Origin: an uncultured Alphaproteobacteria bacterium
GTDB lineage: Bacteria > Pseudomonadota > Alphaproteobacteria > RF32 > CAG-239
DNA length: 64,000 nucleotides
Reading direction: 5' to 3'
Assembly: GCA_944391395.1 (NCBI GenBank)
Contig: CALXTI010000004.1
Coordinates: 20,567 to 84,566, forward strand
Position 1 is the stretch's first letter, and every line of letters starts with the position of its first letter. This document shows positions 1 through 7,829 of this stretch, piece by piece. The notes below the pieces were generated by a model. It made no database searches. It was given only the letters and a program-made list of their open reading frames with translations, and was not told the DNA's origin. The position numbers and the translations under genes are program-made.

Positions 1-1030
1 GAATGATTTCCGAATTGCCCGTTCCTTTAAATTCTTCAAAAATAACTTCGTCCATACGTGAACCGGTATCAATCAAAGCCGTGGCAATAATAGTTAAAGA
101 ACCACCTTCCTCCACATTGCGCGCCGCGCCGAGCAATCTTTTCGGACGCTGCAGCGCATTCGCATCAACACCACCGGTTAAAACCTTACCCGAAGATGGA
201 ACAACCGCGTTGTAAGCCCGCCCCAAACGGGTAATGGAATCAAGCAAAATCACCACATCTTTTTTGGTTTCCACCAGGCGTTTGGCTTTTTCAATCACCA
301 ATTCCGCCACCTGAACATGACGCGTTGCCGGTTCATCAAAGGTTGAAGAAATCACCTCGCCCTTGACCGAACGAGTCATATCCGTCACTTCTTCCGGCCG
401 TTCGTCAATCAATAACACAATCAGATAAACTTCGGGGTGATTAACCGCAATGGCATGCGCAATATTTTGCAGCATCACCGTTTTACCGGTACGCGGCGGC
501 GCCACAATCAACCCGCGTTGTCCTTTTCCTTGCGGCGCAATCAAATCAATAACCCGGGTAGTATAATCTTTTTCACCGCAAATAATGTCAAAATTTAACT
601 TTTCCGTCGGATACAAAGGCGTCAGGTTATCAAAATTAACTCTTAATTTTGATTTTTCCGGATCTTCATAATTAATCGTATTAATTTTGGTTAAAGCAAA
701 ATAACGCTCATTATCTTTCGGCGCGCGGATTTCACCTTCCACCGTATCCCCGGTGCGAAGCCCGAATTTTTTAACTTGCGCCGGAGAAACATATATATCG
801 TCCGGACTGGCCAAATAGTTTGATTTTGCCGAACGTAAAAAGCCAAATCCGTCTTGCAAAACCTCAATGACACCATCACCGTTGATAATATTGTCTTCCG
901 AGGCAATTTTTTTCATAATGGCAAAAATCAAATCTTGAACCCGCATGGATGATGCGTCTTCAACACCTAAATCTTCCGCCCAAGTCAATAACTCTTTCGG
1001 AGATTTTTCCTTCAATTCCCTTATATGCAT
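1..1030 (-). CDS. rho: Transcription termination factor Rho (3' end outside window)
   Basis: Hexameric RNA-dependent ATPase that releases RNA polymerase from untranslated transcripts. About 343 codons are present; compared with the usual ~420 residues, roughly the last 75 are beyond the left edge. The reading starts [15 protein letters not shown], then a cold-shock-like RNA-binding domain (residues ~50-120) and the ATPase core. The Walker A stretch APPRTGKT lies near residue 170 and the Walker [16 protein letters not shown] stretch near residue 260, both typical of Rho. It is transcribed away from the putative origin and divergently from coaE. Rho beside the origin is a common alphaproteobacterial arrangement. 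Identification is secure; the start is the first ATG of the open frame and fits the usual N-terminus. Confidence 0.96.
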   Translation of the reverse strand, partial: MHIRELKEKSPKELLTWAEDLGVEDASSMRVQDLIFAIMKKIASEDNIINGDGVIEVLQDGFGFLRSAKSNYLASPDDIYVSPAQVKKFGLRTGDTVEGEIRAPKDNERYFALTKINTINYEDPEKSKLRVNFDNLTPLYPTEKLNFDIICGEKDYTTRVIDLIAPQGKGQRGLIVAPPRTGKTVMLQNIAHAIAVNHPEVYLIVLLIDERPEEVTDMTRSVKGEVISSTFDEPATRHVQVAELVIEKAKRLVETKKDVVILLDSITRLGRAYNAVVPSSGKVLTGGVDANALQRPKRLLGAARNVEEGGSLTIIATALIDTGSRMDEVIFEEFKGTGNSEII

Positions 1031-1127
1031 GTAAACCTTACTGATAATTAAAAAAAAGAACTTTACGAACGTAACGCTTATCAATATACTTTAAAAAGTT
1101 AAAATGTCAATCTCAATTTAGCCGCTT

Positions 1128-1136
1128 TTATGCACA
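1128..1136 (+). promoter_or_regulatory. DnaA box (TTATGCACA)
   Basis: Exact match to TTATNCACA on the rho side of the putative origin. The companion strict boxes are at 1440-1448 and 1464-1472. Confidence 0.6.
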
Positions 1137-1259
1137 GCCAACCTCACCCAATATAAATTTTAAAAATATTTATTGTTATTTGTATATCATTGTGTTGAAT
1201 GTGGATTATTTTTTATCCACTGTTTTATCCAAAATTTTAAGACTCTGTTAATAAGTTTC

Positions 1260-1274
1260 TTAATACTTTATTAA
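1260..1274. promoter_or_regulatory. CtrA-type site TTAA-N7-TTAA
   Basis: TTAATACTTTATTAA has the two TTAA half-sites at the exact 7-base spacing of the CtrA consensus. A GANTC methylation-type site (GACTC) is at 1241-1245 and another (GATTC) at 1284-1288. AT richness makes chance matches possible, so weight comes from the pairing with the site at 1304 and the origin context. Confidence 0.5.
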
Positions 1275-1303
1275 TTGTTTTTTGATTCAAGAACTTAAAA
1301 ATT

Positions 1304-1318
1304 TTAACCGCTTGTTAA
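1304..1318. promoter_or_regulatory. CtrA-type site TTAA-N7-TTAA
   Basis: TTAACCGCTTGTTAA is a second exact TTAA-N7-TTAA, 30 bases from the first, with a less AT-biased spacer. In Caulobacter, CtrA bound to such sites represses origin firing; whether ctrA exists in this genome is not visible here. Confidence 0.52.
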
Positions 1319-1360
1319 TAAAATAAGATATCACCATTATATATAATCTTGGGATATTTT

Positions 1361-1373
1361 TATCAACATGTTA
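1361..1373 (+). promoter_or_regulatory. IHF consensus site
   Basis: TATCAACATGTTA matches WATCAANNNNTTR at every fixed position, inside the putative origin. IHF bends several bacterial origins, including that of Caulobacter. Confidence 0.5.
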
Positions 1374-1439
1374 ATAAGTTCTAGGAAATGTTTTTACATT
1401 ACGCGCATAAAATTGTATTATGACAGACAATCGGCAAAC

Positions 1440-1472
1440 TTATACACAGCTGAGACACGCTTCTGTGCATAA
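1440..1472. promoter_or_regulatory. Pair of inverted DnaA boxes upstream of coaE
   Basis: TTATACACA at 1440-1448 on + and TTATGCACA at 1464-1472 on - face each other 15 bases apart. Both match TTATNCACA exactly. They lie 30-60 bases upstream of the coaE start, so they could also tie coaE expression to DnaA. Confidence 0.6.
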
Positions 1473-1501
1473 AACTTTAACCCTTTGATAAGGAGTGAAA
1501 A

Positions 1502-2086
1502 ATGCAAATTATCGCCATCACCGGCGCTATTGGTTGCGGCAAAACAACTATTGCCGGCATCATAAGACGACTTGGTTATGTTGTTTATGATGTTGATAAA
1601 TGGTGTCGGCGCTTGTATTATGAGCCTGATTTTTTGCAAAAAATAAAAGAAAATTTTCCGTTTTGTTGGCAAGACGGAGTTTTTAACAAACGAATTTTAC
1701 GCAATCATGTGTTTGCCGATAAAAGAGAATTAAATAAGTTAGAAAAACTCACACACCCGTTTTTAAAGCAAAAATTTTTACAAGCCGTTCATAAAAGCTG
1801 CCGAACCGAAGATATTGTTTTTGTGGACGTGGCTTTGTTGTTTGAAATGGGCTGGAATCAATATTGCACGGACATAATTGTTGCCGACGCCCCTTTTGAA
1901 ATCCAAAAACAACGTGTTATGCGGCGTGATAAAATTTCTGAGGAGGATTTTGTTAATATTTTGAAAGTTCAGATGCCAAATAGGATTCGTATAGGGTTGG
2001 CTGATTATGTTGTCAATACCGACAAATCTTTAGGGTGTTTAAAAGCTGATATAATAAGACTGATAGAAGAGATAAAATCATGTTAA
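1502..2086 (+). CDS. coaE: Dephospho-CoA kinase
   Basis: Catalyses the last step of coenzyme A synthesis, phosphorylating the 3'-hydroxyl of dephospho-CoA with ATP. The 194 residues match the usual ~200. The P-loop GAIGCGKTT lies at residues 8-16, followed by the YDVDKW segment that carries the substrate-binding Asp. The lid region RVMRRDKISEEDF is present. The start ATG is preceded by a strong ribosome site (AAGGAG, 8 bases upstream). The end overlaps dnaQ by 7 bases, so the two are translationally linked. Leading gene of the rightward strand out of the putative origin. Confidence 0.96.
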   Translation: MQIIAITGAIGCGKTTIAGIIRRLGYVVYDVDKWCRRLYYEPDFLQKIKENFPFCWQDGVFNKRILRNHVFADKRELNKLEKLTHPFLKQKFLQAVHKSCRTEDIVFVDVALLFEMGWNQYCTDIIVADAPFEIQKQRVMRRDKISEEDFVNILKVQMPNRIRIGLADYVVNTDKSLGCLKADIIRLIEEIKSC

Positions 2087-2799
2087 GAGAAATTGTTTTT
2101 GATACCGAAACAACGGGGTTAAGCCCTGAGGAAGGCGATAAATTGGTTGAAATAGGCGCGGTCGAGTTGATAAATCATATGCCGACCGGCCGAACTTATC
2201 ATCAATACATTAATCCGGGACGTGATGTTCCGGAAGAAGTTGTCAAAGTCCACGGTTTGACCGAAGAATTCTTAAAAAATTATCCTAAACTATCGGAAGT
2301 TGCACAAGATTTTATAAATTTTGTCGGTGATGACGGGATTTTGGTGGCACATAATGCCTCTTTTGATATTCATTTTATCAATTATGAGTTTAAACATTTG
2401 GGGTTTAAGACTTATCCCTGGGAACGTGTGGTTGATACCTTGGAAATTGCCCGTAATAAGTTTCCCGGCGCGCGCAACAATTTGGATGCGTTGTGCCGTC
2501 GTTTTAACATCGACAATTCGGCGCGTACCAAACACGGAGCTTTACTTGATGCTGAGTTGTTGTCCGAGGTTTACCTTGAACTTTTGGGTGGTGCCGAACC
2601 AACCATGAGCTTAACCGCCGAGGATGAAATTAAATCACACCCGGAGCTTAAAACCGAAAACAAAATATATCATGAGCCGCGTTCTTTTTCACTCTCTGAT
2701 GAAGAACTTCGGGCACATGAAAACTTCTTAAAAGAAAAATTAACCGATGCTGTGTGGTTAAAGGATACAGCGAGCGATATTAAAACAACTGCAGAATAA
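2080..2799 (+). CDS. dnaQ: DNA polymerase III epsilon subunit (3'-5' proofreading exonuclease)
   Basis: Proofreading exonuclease of the replicative polymerase. The 239 residues carry all three exonuclease motifs of the DnaQ/DEDDh family: Exo I FDTETTGL (residues 7-14), Exo II AHNASFDIHF (near 90) and Exo III HGALLDAELL (near 155), whose His is the general base of DEDDh enzymes. After the exonuclease fold comes a charged C-terminal tail, the part that binds the polymerase alpha subunit in homologues. It overlaps coaE by 7 bases, the coaE-dnaQ order being standard in Alphaproteobacteria. Its 3' end overlaps the convergent HAD gene by 20 bases. Confidence 0.96.
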   Translation: MLREIVFDTETTGLSPEEGDKLVEIGAVELINHMPTGRTYHQYINPGRDVPEEVVKVHGLTEEFLKNYPKLSEVAQDFINFVGDDGILVAHNASFDIHFINYEFKHLGFKTYPWERVVDTLEIARNKFPGARNNLDALCRRFNIDNSARTKHGALLDAELLSEVYLELLGGAEPTMSLTAEDEIKSHPELKTENKIYHEPRSFSLSDEELRAHENFLKEKLTDAVWLKDTASDIKTTAE

Positions 2800-3448
2800 G
2801 TTTTTTAACTTCTTGCATATTGTGTGTAATATATTTTACACCGAGTTTTTTGACTTTTTCTTGGTGAGAGGTGTTTCCGCTTAAATCACCGGCCAGAAAG
2901 GCTATCGGCAGACAGCCTGCTTTTAATGCTGCGGTCAAACCGGCAAGCGAATCTTCAATAACGACACAATCTTCCGGTTTTTCTCCCATTTTATCGGCTG
3001 CCAATAAAAACAAATCCGGTTCCGGTTTGCCGTGTTCGACCATATCCACGGTAAAAATATGATTATCTGGGAAATATTGAGTAATACCGGCAATCTTCAC
3101 TTTAAGCATTGTTTTGCTTCTTATACCGCCGGTCGCAATACATTGTTTAATATTTTTCATTTTAAAAATTTCTTCAATACCATCGGTCAAGGCAAAACCT
3201 TTGTTACGCATAACGTCTTCATCCATTTCTATGCTTTTGTCCCAAAAATCGTCATCTGTGATAATACCGAGACTATCCAACACATTGCGTTTTGTTTTAT
3301 CACCCGTGCCGCGTAAGTAATGATTAACGGTTTCCCAGTCCCAATCTATGCCTAAAGCTTCTTTCATTAAAATCTGTCTGTTTTTAAGCCATAATTTTTC
3401 CGTATCGGCAATTACACCGTCAAAATCCCATATAATTAATTTTTTCAT
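2780..3448 (-). CDS. HAD-superfamily hydrolase, beta-phosphoglucomutase/phosphatase-like
   Basis: Predicted cytosolic phosphatase or phosphomutase of the HAD class with a helical cap. Motif I DFDGVIADTE is at residues 8-17 (nucleophile D8, acid/base D10), followed by a cap of ~70 residues. Motif II TGGIRSK is near residue 107, and motifs III/IV KPEPDLFL and VVIEDSLAGLTAA are near 145-175. The 222-residue length fits the family. A good AGAGG ribosome site precedes the ATG. Substrate cannot be told from sequence; beta-phosphoglucomutase, phosphoglycolate phosphatase and general sugar-phosphatase activities share these motifs. It runs against dnaQ and overlaps its last 20 bases. Confidence 0.88.
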   Translation of the reverse strand: MKKLIIWDFDGVIADTEKLWLKNRQILMKEALGIDWDWETVNHYLRGTGDKTKRNVLDSLGIITDDDFWDKSIEMDEDVMRNKGFALTDGIEEIFKMKNIKQCIATGGIRSKTMLKVKIAGITQYFPDNHIFTVDMVEHGKPEPDLFLLAADKMGEKPEDCVVIEDSLAGLTAALKAGCLPIAFLAGDLSGNTSHQEKVKKLGVKYITHNMQEVKKLILQLF

Positions 3449-3481
3449 ATCAACCTCTAAAAATAAACGAGCGCGTATTAA

Positions 3482-3493
3482 AGCTGTACAGCT
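3482..3493. repeat. Perfect 12-base palindrome between the HAD gene and mnmE
   Basis: AGCTGTACAGCT is self-complementary and lies in the 170-base divergent intergenic region, 34 bases upstream of the HAD start. It could be a repressor operator; no protein is assigned. Confidence 0.35.
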
Positions 3494-3618
3494 AAATTTG
3501 TCATAGAATATGATACAACTCTTAAAAAAATATAAAAATACTCTCTGCAGCGCTTAAAACGGCAAATTTATAATTTTATTAACATATATGGAGTATATAT
3601 TAATAAAAAGAGGTCAAA

Positions 3619-4962
3619 ATGGATAACAAAACGATATATGCACTTTCGACGGTTTACGGAAAATCCGGCGTTGCGGTAATTCGCATATCCGGAACCGATG
3701 CTTTGCAAACTATTTTAAAAATGACTAATCTTAATACACTGTATTTAAAACCGCGTTATGCTTATTTTACTAAAATTTTTGATAGTGTTTCACATCAACC
3801 CATAGATAATTCTTTATTGCTTTATTTTAAGGCGCCGCATTCGTTTACCGGTGAAGACACGGTTGAAATTCAATGCCACGGTTCTAAAGCCGTGTTGTCG
3901 GCAATATTAAATTCATTGAGTCGGCTGCCCGATTATCGTTTGGCTGAGCCAGGTGAATTTTCCCGCCGTGCCTTTTATAATCAAAAAATGGATTTAACAC
4001 AAGCCGAAGGTCTGGCTGATTTAATTGATGCTGAAACATCAGCCCAGCAAAAATACGCTTTAAGACAAATGGAAGGCGGATTAAAAAATCTTTACGATGG
4101 CTGGCGTGATGAACTTTTAAATGTTTATGCTTATTTGGAAGCGTATATTGACTTTCCGGAAGAAGATATTCCCGACAGTATAAAAGAGTCTAATTTGAAC
4201 ACTGTATTTAAATTAATTAAAGCAATAGATGAACATTTAAATACCGCGAATTATGGTGAACGTTTGCGTGAGGGTTTTCGTATTGTTATCGCTGGTCCGG
4301 CCAATGCCGGTAAATCAAGCTTGTTAAATGCGATTGTCAAACGCAACGCCGTGATTGTTTCGGACGTTGCCGGAACAACCCGTGATGCGATTGATGTTAA
4401 CTTGGACATAAAAGGATATCCGGTGATTTTTACCGATACAGCGGGAATCAGAAGTTCTGACAATCCTATTGAACAGCAAGGTATTGAAATTGCGTTTGAA
4501 AAAATCCGTCAAGCTGATATGGTTTTAGCTATGTTTGATGCGTCAACCGACACACCGGAAATTTTCACCGAAATCGAAAAAGAATCTAAAAACAAAATGT
4601 TATACATAGCCAATAAAAGTGATAAATTAACATTTGAACAATGTTCAAATTTGGAAAAACAGGGATGTTTTTTGATTTCGGCTAAGTTTAATCATGGATT
4701 GCCGGAATTGATGGATAAGATTGCCGAACATATCGGCAATAACTTTACCTCCGATTCAAATTTGCTAATTACACGCAAGCGTTACCGTGAAGCTTTACAA
4801 GAATGTCTTGAAAATTTACGTCGTTTTAACTTTGATAAAGAAATTGAACTTTCGGCTGAAGATATACGTTTAGCCGCTCGTGCACTCGGAAAAATAACAG
4901 GTCGAATTGAGGTTGAAGAAATTTTAGATAAAATTTTTGGTACGTTTTGTATTGGTAAATGA
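3619..4962 (+). CDS. mnmE: tRNA U34 5-carboxymethylaminomethyl modification GTPase
   Basis: Works with MnmG to place a carboxymethylaminomethyl group on wobble U34 of tRNAs reading split boxes. 447 residues, the normal length. It has an N-terminal tetrahydrofolate-binding domain (1-120), a helical domain, and an inserted G domain with G1 GPANAGKSS (~225-233), G3 DTAG (~273) and G4 NKSD (~332). The C-terminus is the obligatory FCIGK, whose Cys is catalytic. Its partner mnmG follows 101 bases downstream behind a separate promoter. The ribosome site AGAGG sits 7 bases before the ATG. The gene carries two copies of the ACACTGTATTTAAA repeat, at 3736 and 4199. Confidence 0.97.
   Translation: MDNKTIYALSTVYGKSGVAVIRISGTDALQTILKMTNLNTLYLKPRYAYFTKIFDSVSHQPIDNSLLLYFKAPHSFTGEDTVEIQCHGSKAVLSAILNSLSRLPDYRLAEPGEFSRRAFYNQKMDLTQAEGLADLIDAETSAQQKYALRQMEGGLKNLYDGWRDELLNVYAYLEAYIDFPEEDIPDSIKESNLNTVFKLIKAIDEHLNTANYGERLREGFRIVIAGPANAGKSSLLNAIVKRNAVIVSDVAGTTRDAIDVNLDIKGYPVIFTDTAGIRSSDNPIEQQGIEIAFEKIRQADMVLAMFDASTDTPEIFTEIEKESKNKMLYIANKSDKLTFEQCSNLEKQGCFLISAKFNHGLPELMDKIAEHIGNNFTSDSNLLITRKRYREALQECLENLRRFNFDKEIELSAEDIRLAARALGKITGRIEVEEILDKIFGTFCIGK
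3736..3749 (+). repeat. ACACTGTATTTAAA repeat, copy 1
   Basis: Exact copy inside mnmE, read there as part of NTLYLK. Other exact copies: 4199, 8133, 13676, 57876. One-mismatch copies: 6457-6470 (ACAGTGTATTTAAA) and 14843-14856 (ACGCTGTATTTAAA). A two-mismatch copy is at 8272-8285. All lie on the + strand; none was found on the - strand. Confidence 0.7.
4199..4212 (+). repeat. ACACTGTATTTAAA repeat, copy 2
   Basis: Exact copy inside mnmE, in a different codon phase from copy 1 (read as NTVFK), so shared protein sequence does not explain it. Preceded by GA, as are copies 4 and 5. Confidence 0.7.
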
Positions 4963-5009
4963 TTCTTTTATATAAATGTATTTTACCAAAGCATACAGTA
5001 TTTTTTCTG

Positions 5010-5037
5010 TTGAAATATAAAGATTTTAGCGTATTAT
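5010..5037 (+). promoter_or_regulatory. Sigma-70 type promoter candidate for mnmG
   Basis: TTGAAA at 5010-5015, a 16-base spacer, then TATTAT at 5032-5037. This places the transcript start about 20 bases before the mnmG ATG, leaving room for the AAGGAAA ribosome site. Confidence 0.45.
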
Positions 5038-5063
5038 ACCGATAAATTTATTAAGGAAATACA

Positions 5064-6923
5064 ATGAAAAAAATCTATGATGTTATTGTTGTCGGCGGAG
5101 GTCATGCCGGTTGTGAAGCTGCGTCTGCGTCTGCACGTATGGGTGCTGACACGGTTTTGATTACGCATAAAATTGCAACAATCGGTGAAATGTCCTGTAA
5201 TCCGGCAATCGGCGGTTTGGGTAAAGGGCATCTTGTGCGTGAAATTGACGCGTTTGACGGATTAATGGCTCGCGTTATTGATAAAGCCGGCATACAATTT
5301 CGTATGCTCAATTCTTCCAAAGGCCCTGCCGTACGTGGTCCGCGGGCACAGGCTGACAGAGAATTATATAAAAAATATATGCTGGAGGCTTTACAAAATC
5401 AGCCTAATCTTGAAATTATTGAGGCTGCGGTAGAAGGATTAAAAATTACTGAAGAAAACAACAAAAAAAGCATCAACGGAGTCATATTGTCTGATGGTTC
5501 TGAATTGTTGGCAAAAGCGGTTGTTTTAACAACAGGAACATTTTTAAATGGTGTAATGTTTATCGGACACCAAACAACAATCGGCGGTCGTGTCAATGAT
5601 GTAACATGCGCCGGTATAACACCGTATTTAAAGCGATTGGGTTTAAGGATAGGACGCTTAAAAACGGGTACCCCGGCACGCTTAAACGGCAAAACAATAA
5701 ATTGGGATATTTTGGAAGAGCAGGGTGGTGATGAAAATCCCGAACCTTTTTCTTACTTAACTGATAAAATATCAAATCCGCAAATAAAATGCCACATCAC
5801 GCATACAAATGAGCAAACGCACAAAATAATCCGTGATAATTTTTCTAAATGCGCATTATTTTCCGGGCTGATTACCGGTGTTGGACCGCGTTATTGTCCG
5901 AGCATTGAGGATAAGCTTGTTAAATTTGCCGACCGCACTAGCCATCAAATTTTTCTTGAACCGGAAGGGTTAAATACGGATGTTGTTTATCCAAACGGCA
6001 TCTCAACATCTTTGCCGGCTGATGTTCAGCATCAATTTATCCACACCATAAAAGGACTTGAAAATGTTGAGATTTTGCGTCCGGCTTATGCTATTGAATA
6101 TGACTATGTTGACCCACAGGAATTAAATCATTGTTTGGAAGTCAAAACGGTTTCAGGTTTGTTTTTGGCCGGACAAATCAATGGCACAACCGGTTATGAA
6201 GAAGCCGGTGCCCAAGGACTTGTTGCCGGTATTAATGCAGCTTTAAAGGCTGAAAATATGGGCAGAGAGTTTATGATAGACCGTAGTCAGGGATATATGG
6301 GTGTTATGATTGATGATTTGATTACCAAAGGTGTGGACGAGCCTTATCGCATGTTTACTTCGCGTTCTGAGTATCGTCTGTTTTTACGCGCTGATAATGC
6401 CGACATGCGTCTAACGCCATTGGGGTATGAAATCGGGTGTGTCAGTGAATATCGGAACAGTGTATTTAAAGCTAAAAAATCCGCTATTGACGCATGTCGT
6501 TCTTTGGCACAAAATTTAAAAGCAGATTATGCTCAATTAGAACAAACCGGCGTAATTGTTAATCACGACGGTTCAAAAAGAACTGCGTTTGTGTTAATGA
6601 GTTATAATGATGTTTCACGTGAAACAATTTTAAATTTGTTTCCTGAACTCAACGCTTTTGATGAAAAAGTTTATGAACAGGTTGAAATTGAATCTCGGTA
6701 CGCCGGTTATATAAAACGCCAGCTTTCTGATATTGAGGTATTCAAAAAGGATGAAAATTTGCGCATACGGGAAGATGTTGATTATCAGAAAATAGGTGGT
6801 CTTTCCCGCGAAATGGTTTTTAAATTAAGCAAAATCAAACCTGCCACAATCGGCGAAGCGTCACGTATCCCCGGGGTAACGCCGGCAGCGATTACGGCGA
6901 TTTTAGGTTATCTGAAAAAATAG
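5064..6923 (+). CDS. mnmG: tRNA U34 5-carboxymethylaminomethyl modification FAD enzyme
   Basis: FAD- and NADH-using partner of MnmE. 619 residues, normal length. The FAD-binding Rossmann motif [12 protein letters not shown] lies at residues 9-20, followed by the family hallmark [15 protein letters not shown] near residue 47. The second glycine-rich FAD/NAD region and the [14 protein letters not shown] stretch near 370 are present, as is the C-terminal helical domain ending in [16 protein letters not shown]. The ATG has an AAGGAAA ribosome site. A perfect parS palindrome is embedded at 6611-6626 and a near copy of the ACACTGTATTTAAA repeat at 6457. The mnmE-mnmG-rsmG-parA-parB order is typical of origin regions, here with one extra gene inserted after mnmG. 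Confidence 0.97.
   Translation: MKKIYDVIVVGGGHAGCEAASASARMGADTVLITHKIATIGEMSCNPAIGGLGKGHLVREIDAFDGLMARVIDKAGIQFRMLNSSKGPAVRGPRAQADRELYKKYMLEALQNQPNLEIIEAAVEGLKITEENNKKSINGVILSDGSELLAKAVVLTTGTFLNGVMFIGHQTTIGGRVNDVTCAGITPYLKRLGLRIGRLKTGTPARLNGKTINWDILEEQGGDENPEPFSYLTDKISNPQIKCHITHTNEQTHKIIRDNFSKCALFSGLITGVGPRYCPSIEDKLVKFADRTSHQIFLEPEGLNTDVVYPNGISTSLPADVQHQFIHTIKGLENVEILRPAYAIEYDYVDPQELNHCLEVKTVSGLFLAGQINGTTGYEEAGAQGLVAGINAALKAENMGREFMIDRSQGYMGVMIDDLITKGVDEPYRMFTSRSEYRLFLRADNADMRLTPLGYEIGCVSEYRNSVFKAKKSAIDACRSLAQNLKADYAQLEQTGVIVNHDGSKRTAFVLMSYNDVSRETILNLFPELNAFDEKVYEQVEIESRYAGYIKRQLSDIEVFKKDENLRIREDVDYQKIGGLSREMVFKLSKIKPATIGEASRIPGVTPAAITAILGYLKK
6611..6626. other. parS: parS centromere-like site inside mnmG
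   Basis: TGTTTCACGTGAAACA is a perfect 16-base palindrome identical to the alphaproteobacterial form of parS. It is read in mnmG as DVSRET, with parA and parB starting 1.8 and 2.6 kb downstream. ParB would load here and spread. Confidence 0.9.
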
Positions 6924-6930
6924 AGGAAAT

Positions 6931-7770
6931 ATGCAAAAATTCAGTTACCATACTCATACGGATTTTTCGGACGGCAGCAATACGCTGGAAGAAATGTTAC
7001 AACAAGCTGTTGTTTTGGGCTGGCAAGAAATTGGTGTTTCCGACCATTTGATTGTACACAAAAACATCACTCAAAGCATAAGTTATCAAAATATGATTGC
7101 ACGGGCACACTCGGATATGTATCATTCTGATTTCAAAACAGCCTTGCCTTTTTTTAATAAACATGCCGAAATTTTTCGTAAAATCGCAAAAAAATTTCCT
7201 TTAAAAGTATATTTGGGTTATGAAGTCGATTTTTTTACTTATGATGGCTGGCAAGAAGAGTTTAAGGAATTTATAAGCCGGTTGGATTATGATTATTTAA
7301 TAACCGGCAATCATTTTTTTACCAATTTGGACGGTACTGAGATTGTCGACATTTCGCAATATAAAAAATGCAAAGACGTAAGAGGTGGTGATTCTCTGGA
7401 AAATTATTTAAGGCGTCATTATCAAACTATTGTTAAAGCGGTCGAATCCGGATTATTTGATTTTTTGGCGCATTTGGATTACGCCCGTAAAATTCCTGAG
7501 CATCAAAATTTTCCGATGATTGCCGAACGTCTGCAAATTGTCGATGCTTTACAGCGTCATAACGTCGCCTGCGAAATCAGCACCAAAGGCTTGCGTAAAA
7601 TCGGCGATTTTTTTCCTGAAAATAATATGTTGGCTGAGCTTATTAAACAAAAAGTTCCGCTCGTTATCAGTGATGATGCGCATCAAACATCAGAACTGGG
7701 CTATGCTTTTGATGCAGCGGAAAAAACCTTAAACAATGGCGGTTGTGTCATGCGTTATCATTTAAAATAA
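6931..7770 (+). CDS. PHP-domain phosphoesterase, histidinol-phosphatase-like
   Basis: A polymerase-and-histidinol-phosphatase (PHP) fold metal-dependent phosphatase, similar in layout to HisJ/HisK. Metal-ligand motifs are visible: HTHTDFSDGS at residues 7-16, EIGVSDHL near 35, GYEVDFF near 95, TGNHFF near 122, a LAHLDY segment near 182 and ISDDAH near 248. The 279-residue length fits the family. It starts 8 bases after mnmG behind GAGGA, so it is probably co-transcribed with it. No other histidine genes are nearby, so the substrate is open. Between mnmG and rsmG it interrupts an otherwise conserved gene order. Confidence 0.82.
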   Translation: MQKFSYHTHTDFSDGSNTLEEMLQQAVVLGWQEIGVSDHLIVHKNITQSISYQNMIARAHSDMYHSDFKTALPFFNKHAEIFRKIAKKFPLKVYLGYEVDFFTYDGWQEEFKEFISRLDYDYLITGNHFFTNLDGTEIVDISQYKKCKDVRGGDSLENYLRRHYQTIVKAVESGLFDFLAHLDYARKIPEHQNFPMIAERLQIVDALQRHNVACEISTKGLRKIGDFFPENNMLAELIKQKVPLVISDDAHQTSELGYAFDAAEKTLNNGGCVMRYHLK

Positions 7771-7829
7771 ATGTTCATAACTTATGTTTTCGGTTTATCA
7801 ATTTTTGTTGTGAGGCTATAAAAAACAAT

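Larger units (their letters stand above)
1031..1501. other. oriC: Putative chromosomal replication origin (oriC), gene-free 471 bases between rho and coaE
   Basis: No gene is visible here. The stretch is strongly AT-rich (long A/T runs at 1150-1200 and 1240-1380, candidate unwinding region). It holds three strict DnaA boxes of form TTATNCACA: 1128-1136 (+), 1440-1448 (+) and 1464-1472 (-). Near matches are at 1200-1208 (-, TAATCCACA), 1213-1221 (+, TTATCCACT) and 1225-1233 (+, TTATCCAAA); the first two form an inverted repeat. It also holds two CtrA-type motifs, one IHF consensus and two GANTC sites. The neighbours (rho on one side, coaE-dnaQ on the other, then mnmE-mnmG-rsmG-parAB with parS) are the usual alphaproteobacterial origin neighbourhood. 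Function is inferred. Confidence 0.78.

Noticed and set aside
3786..3799. parS-like half site GTGTTTCACATCAA in mnmE
   Set aside because: Only one half of the palindrome is present; the two perfect sites at 6611 and 7856 are distinct.
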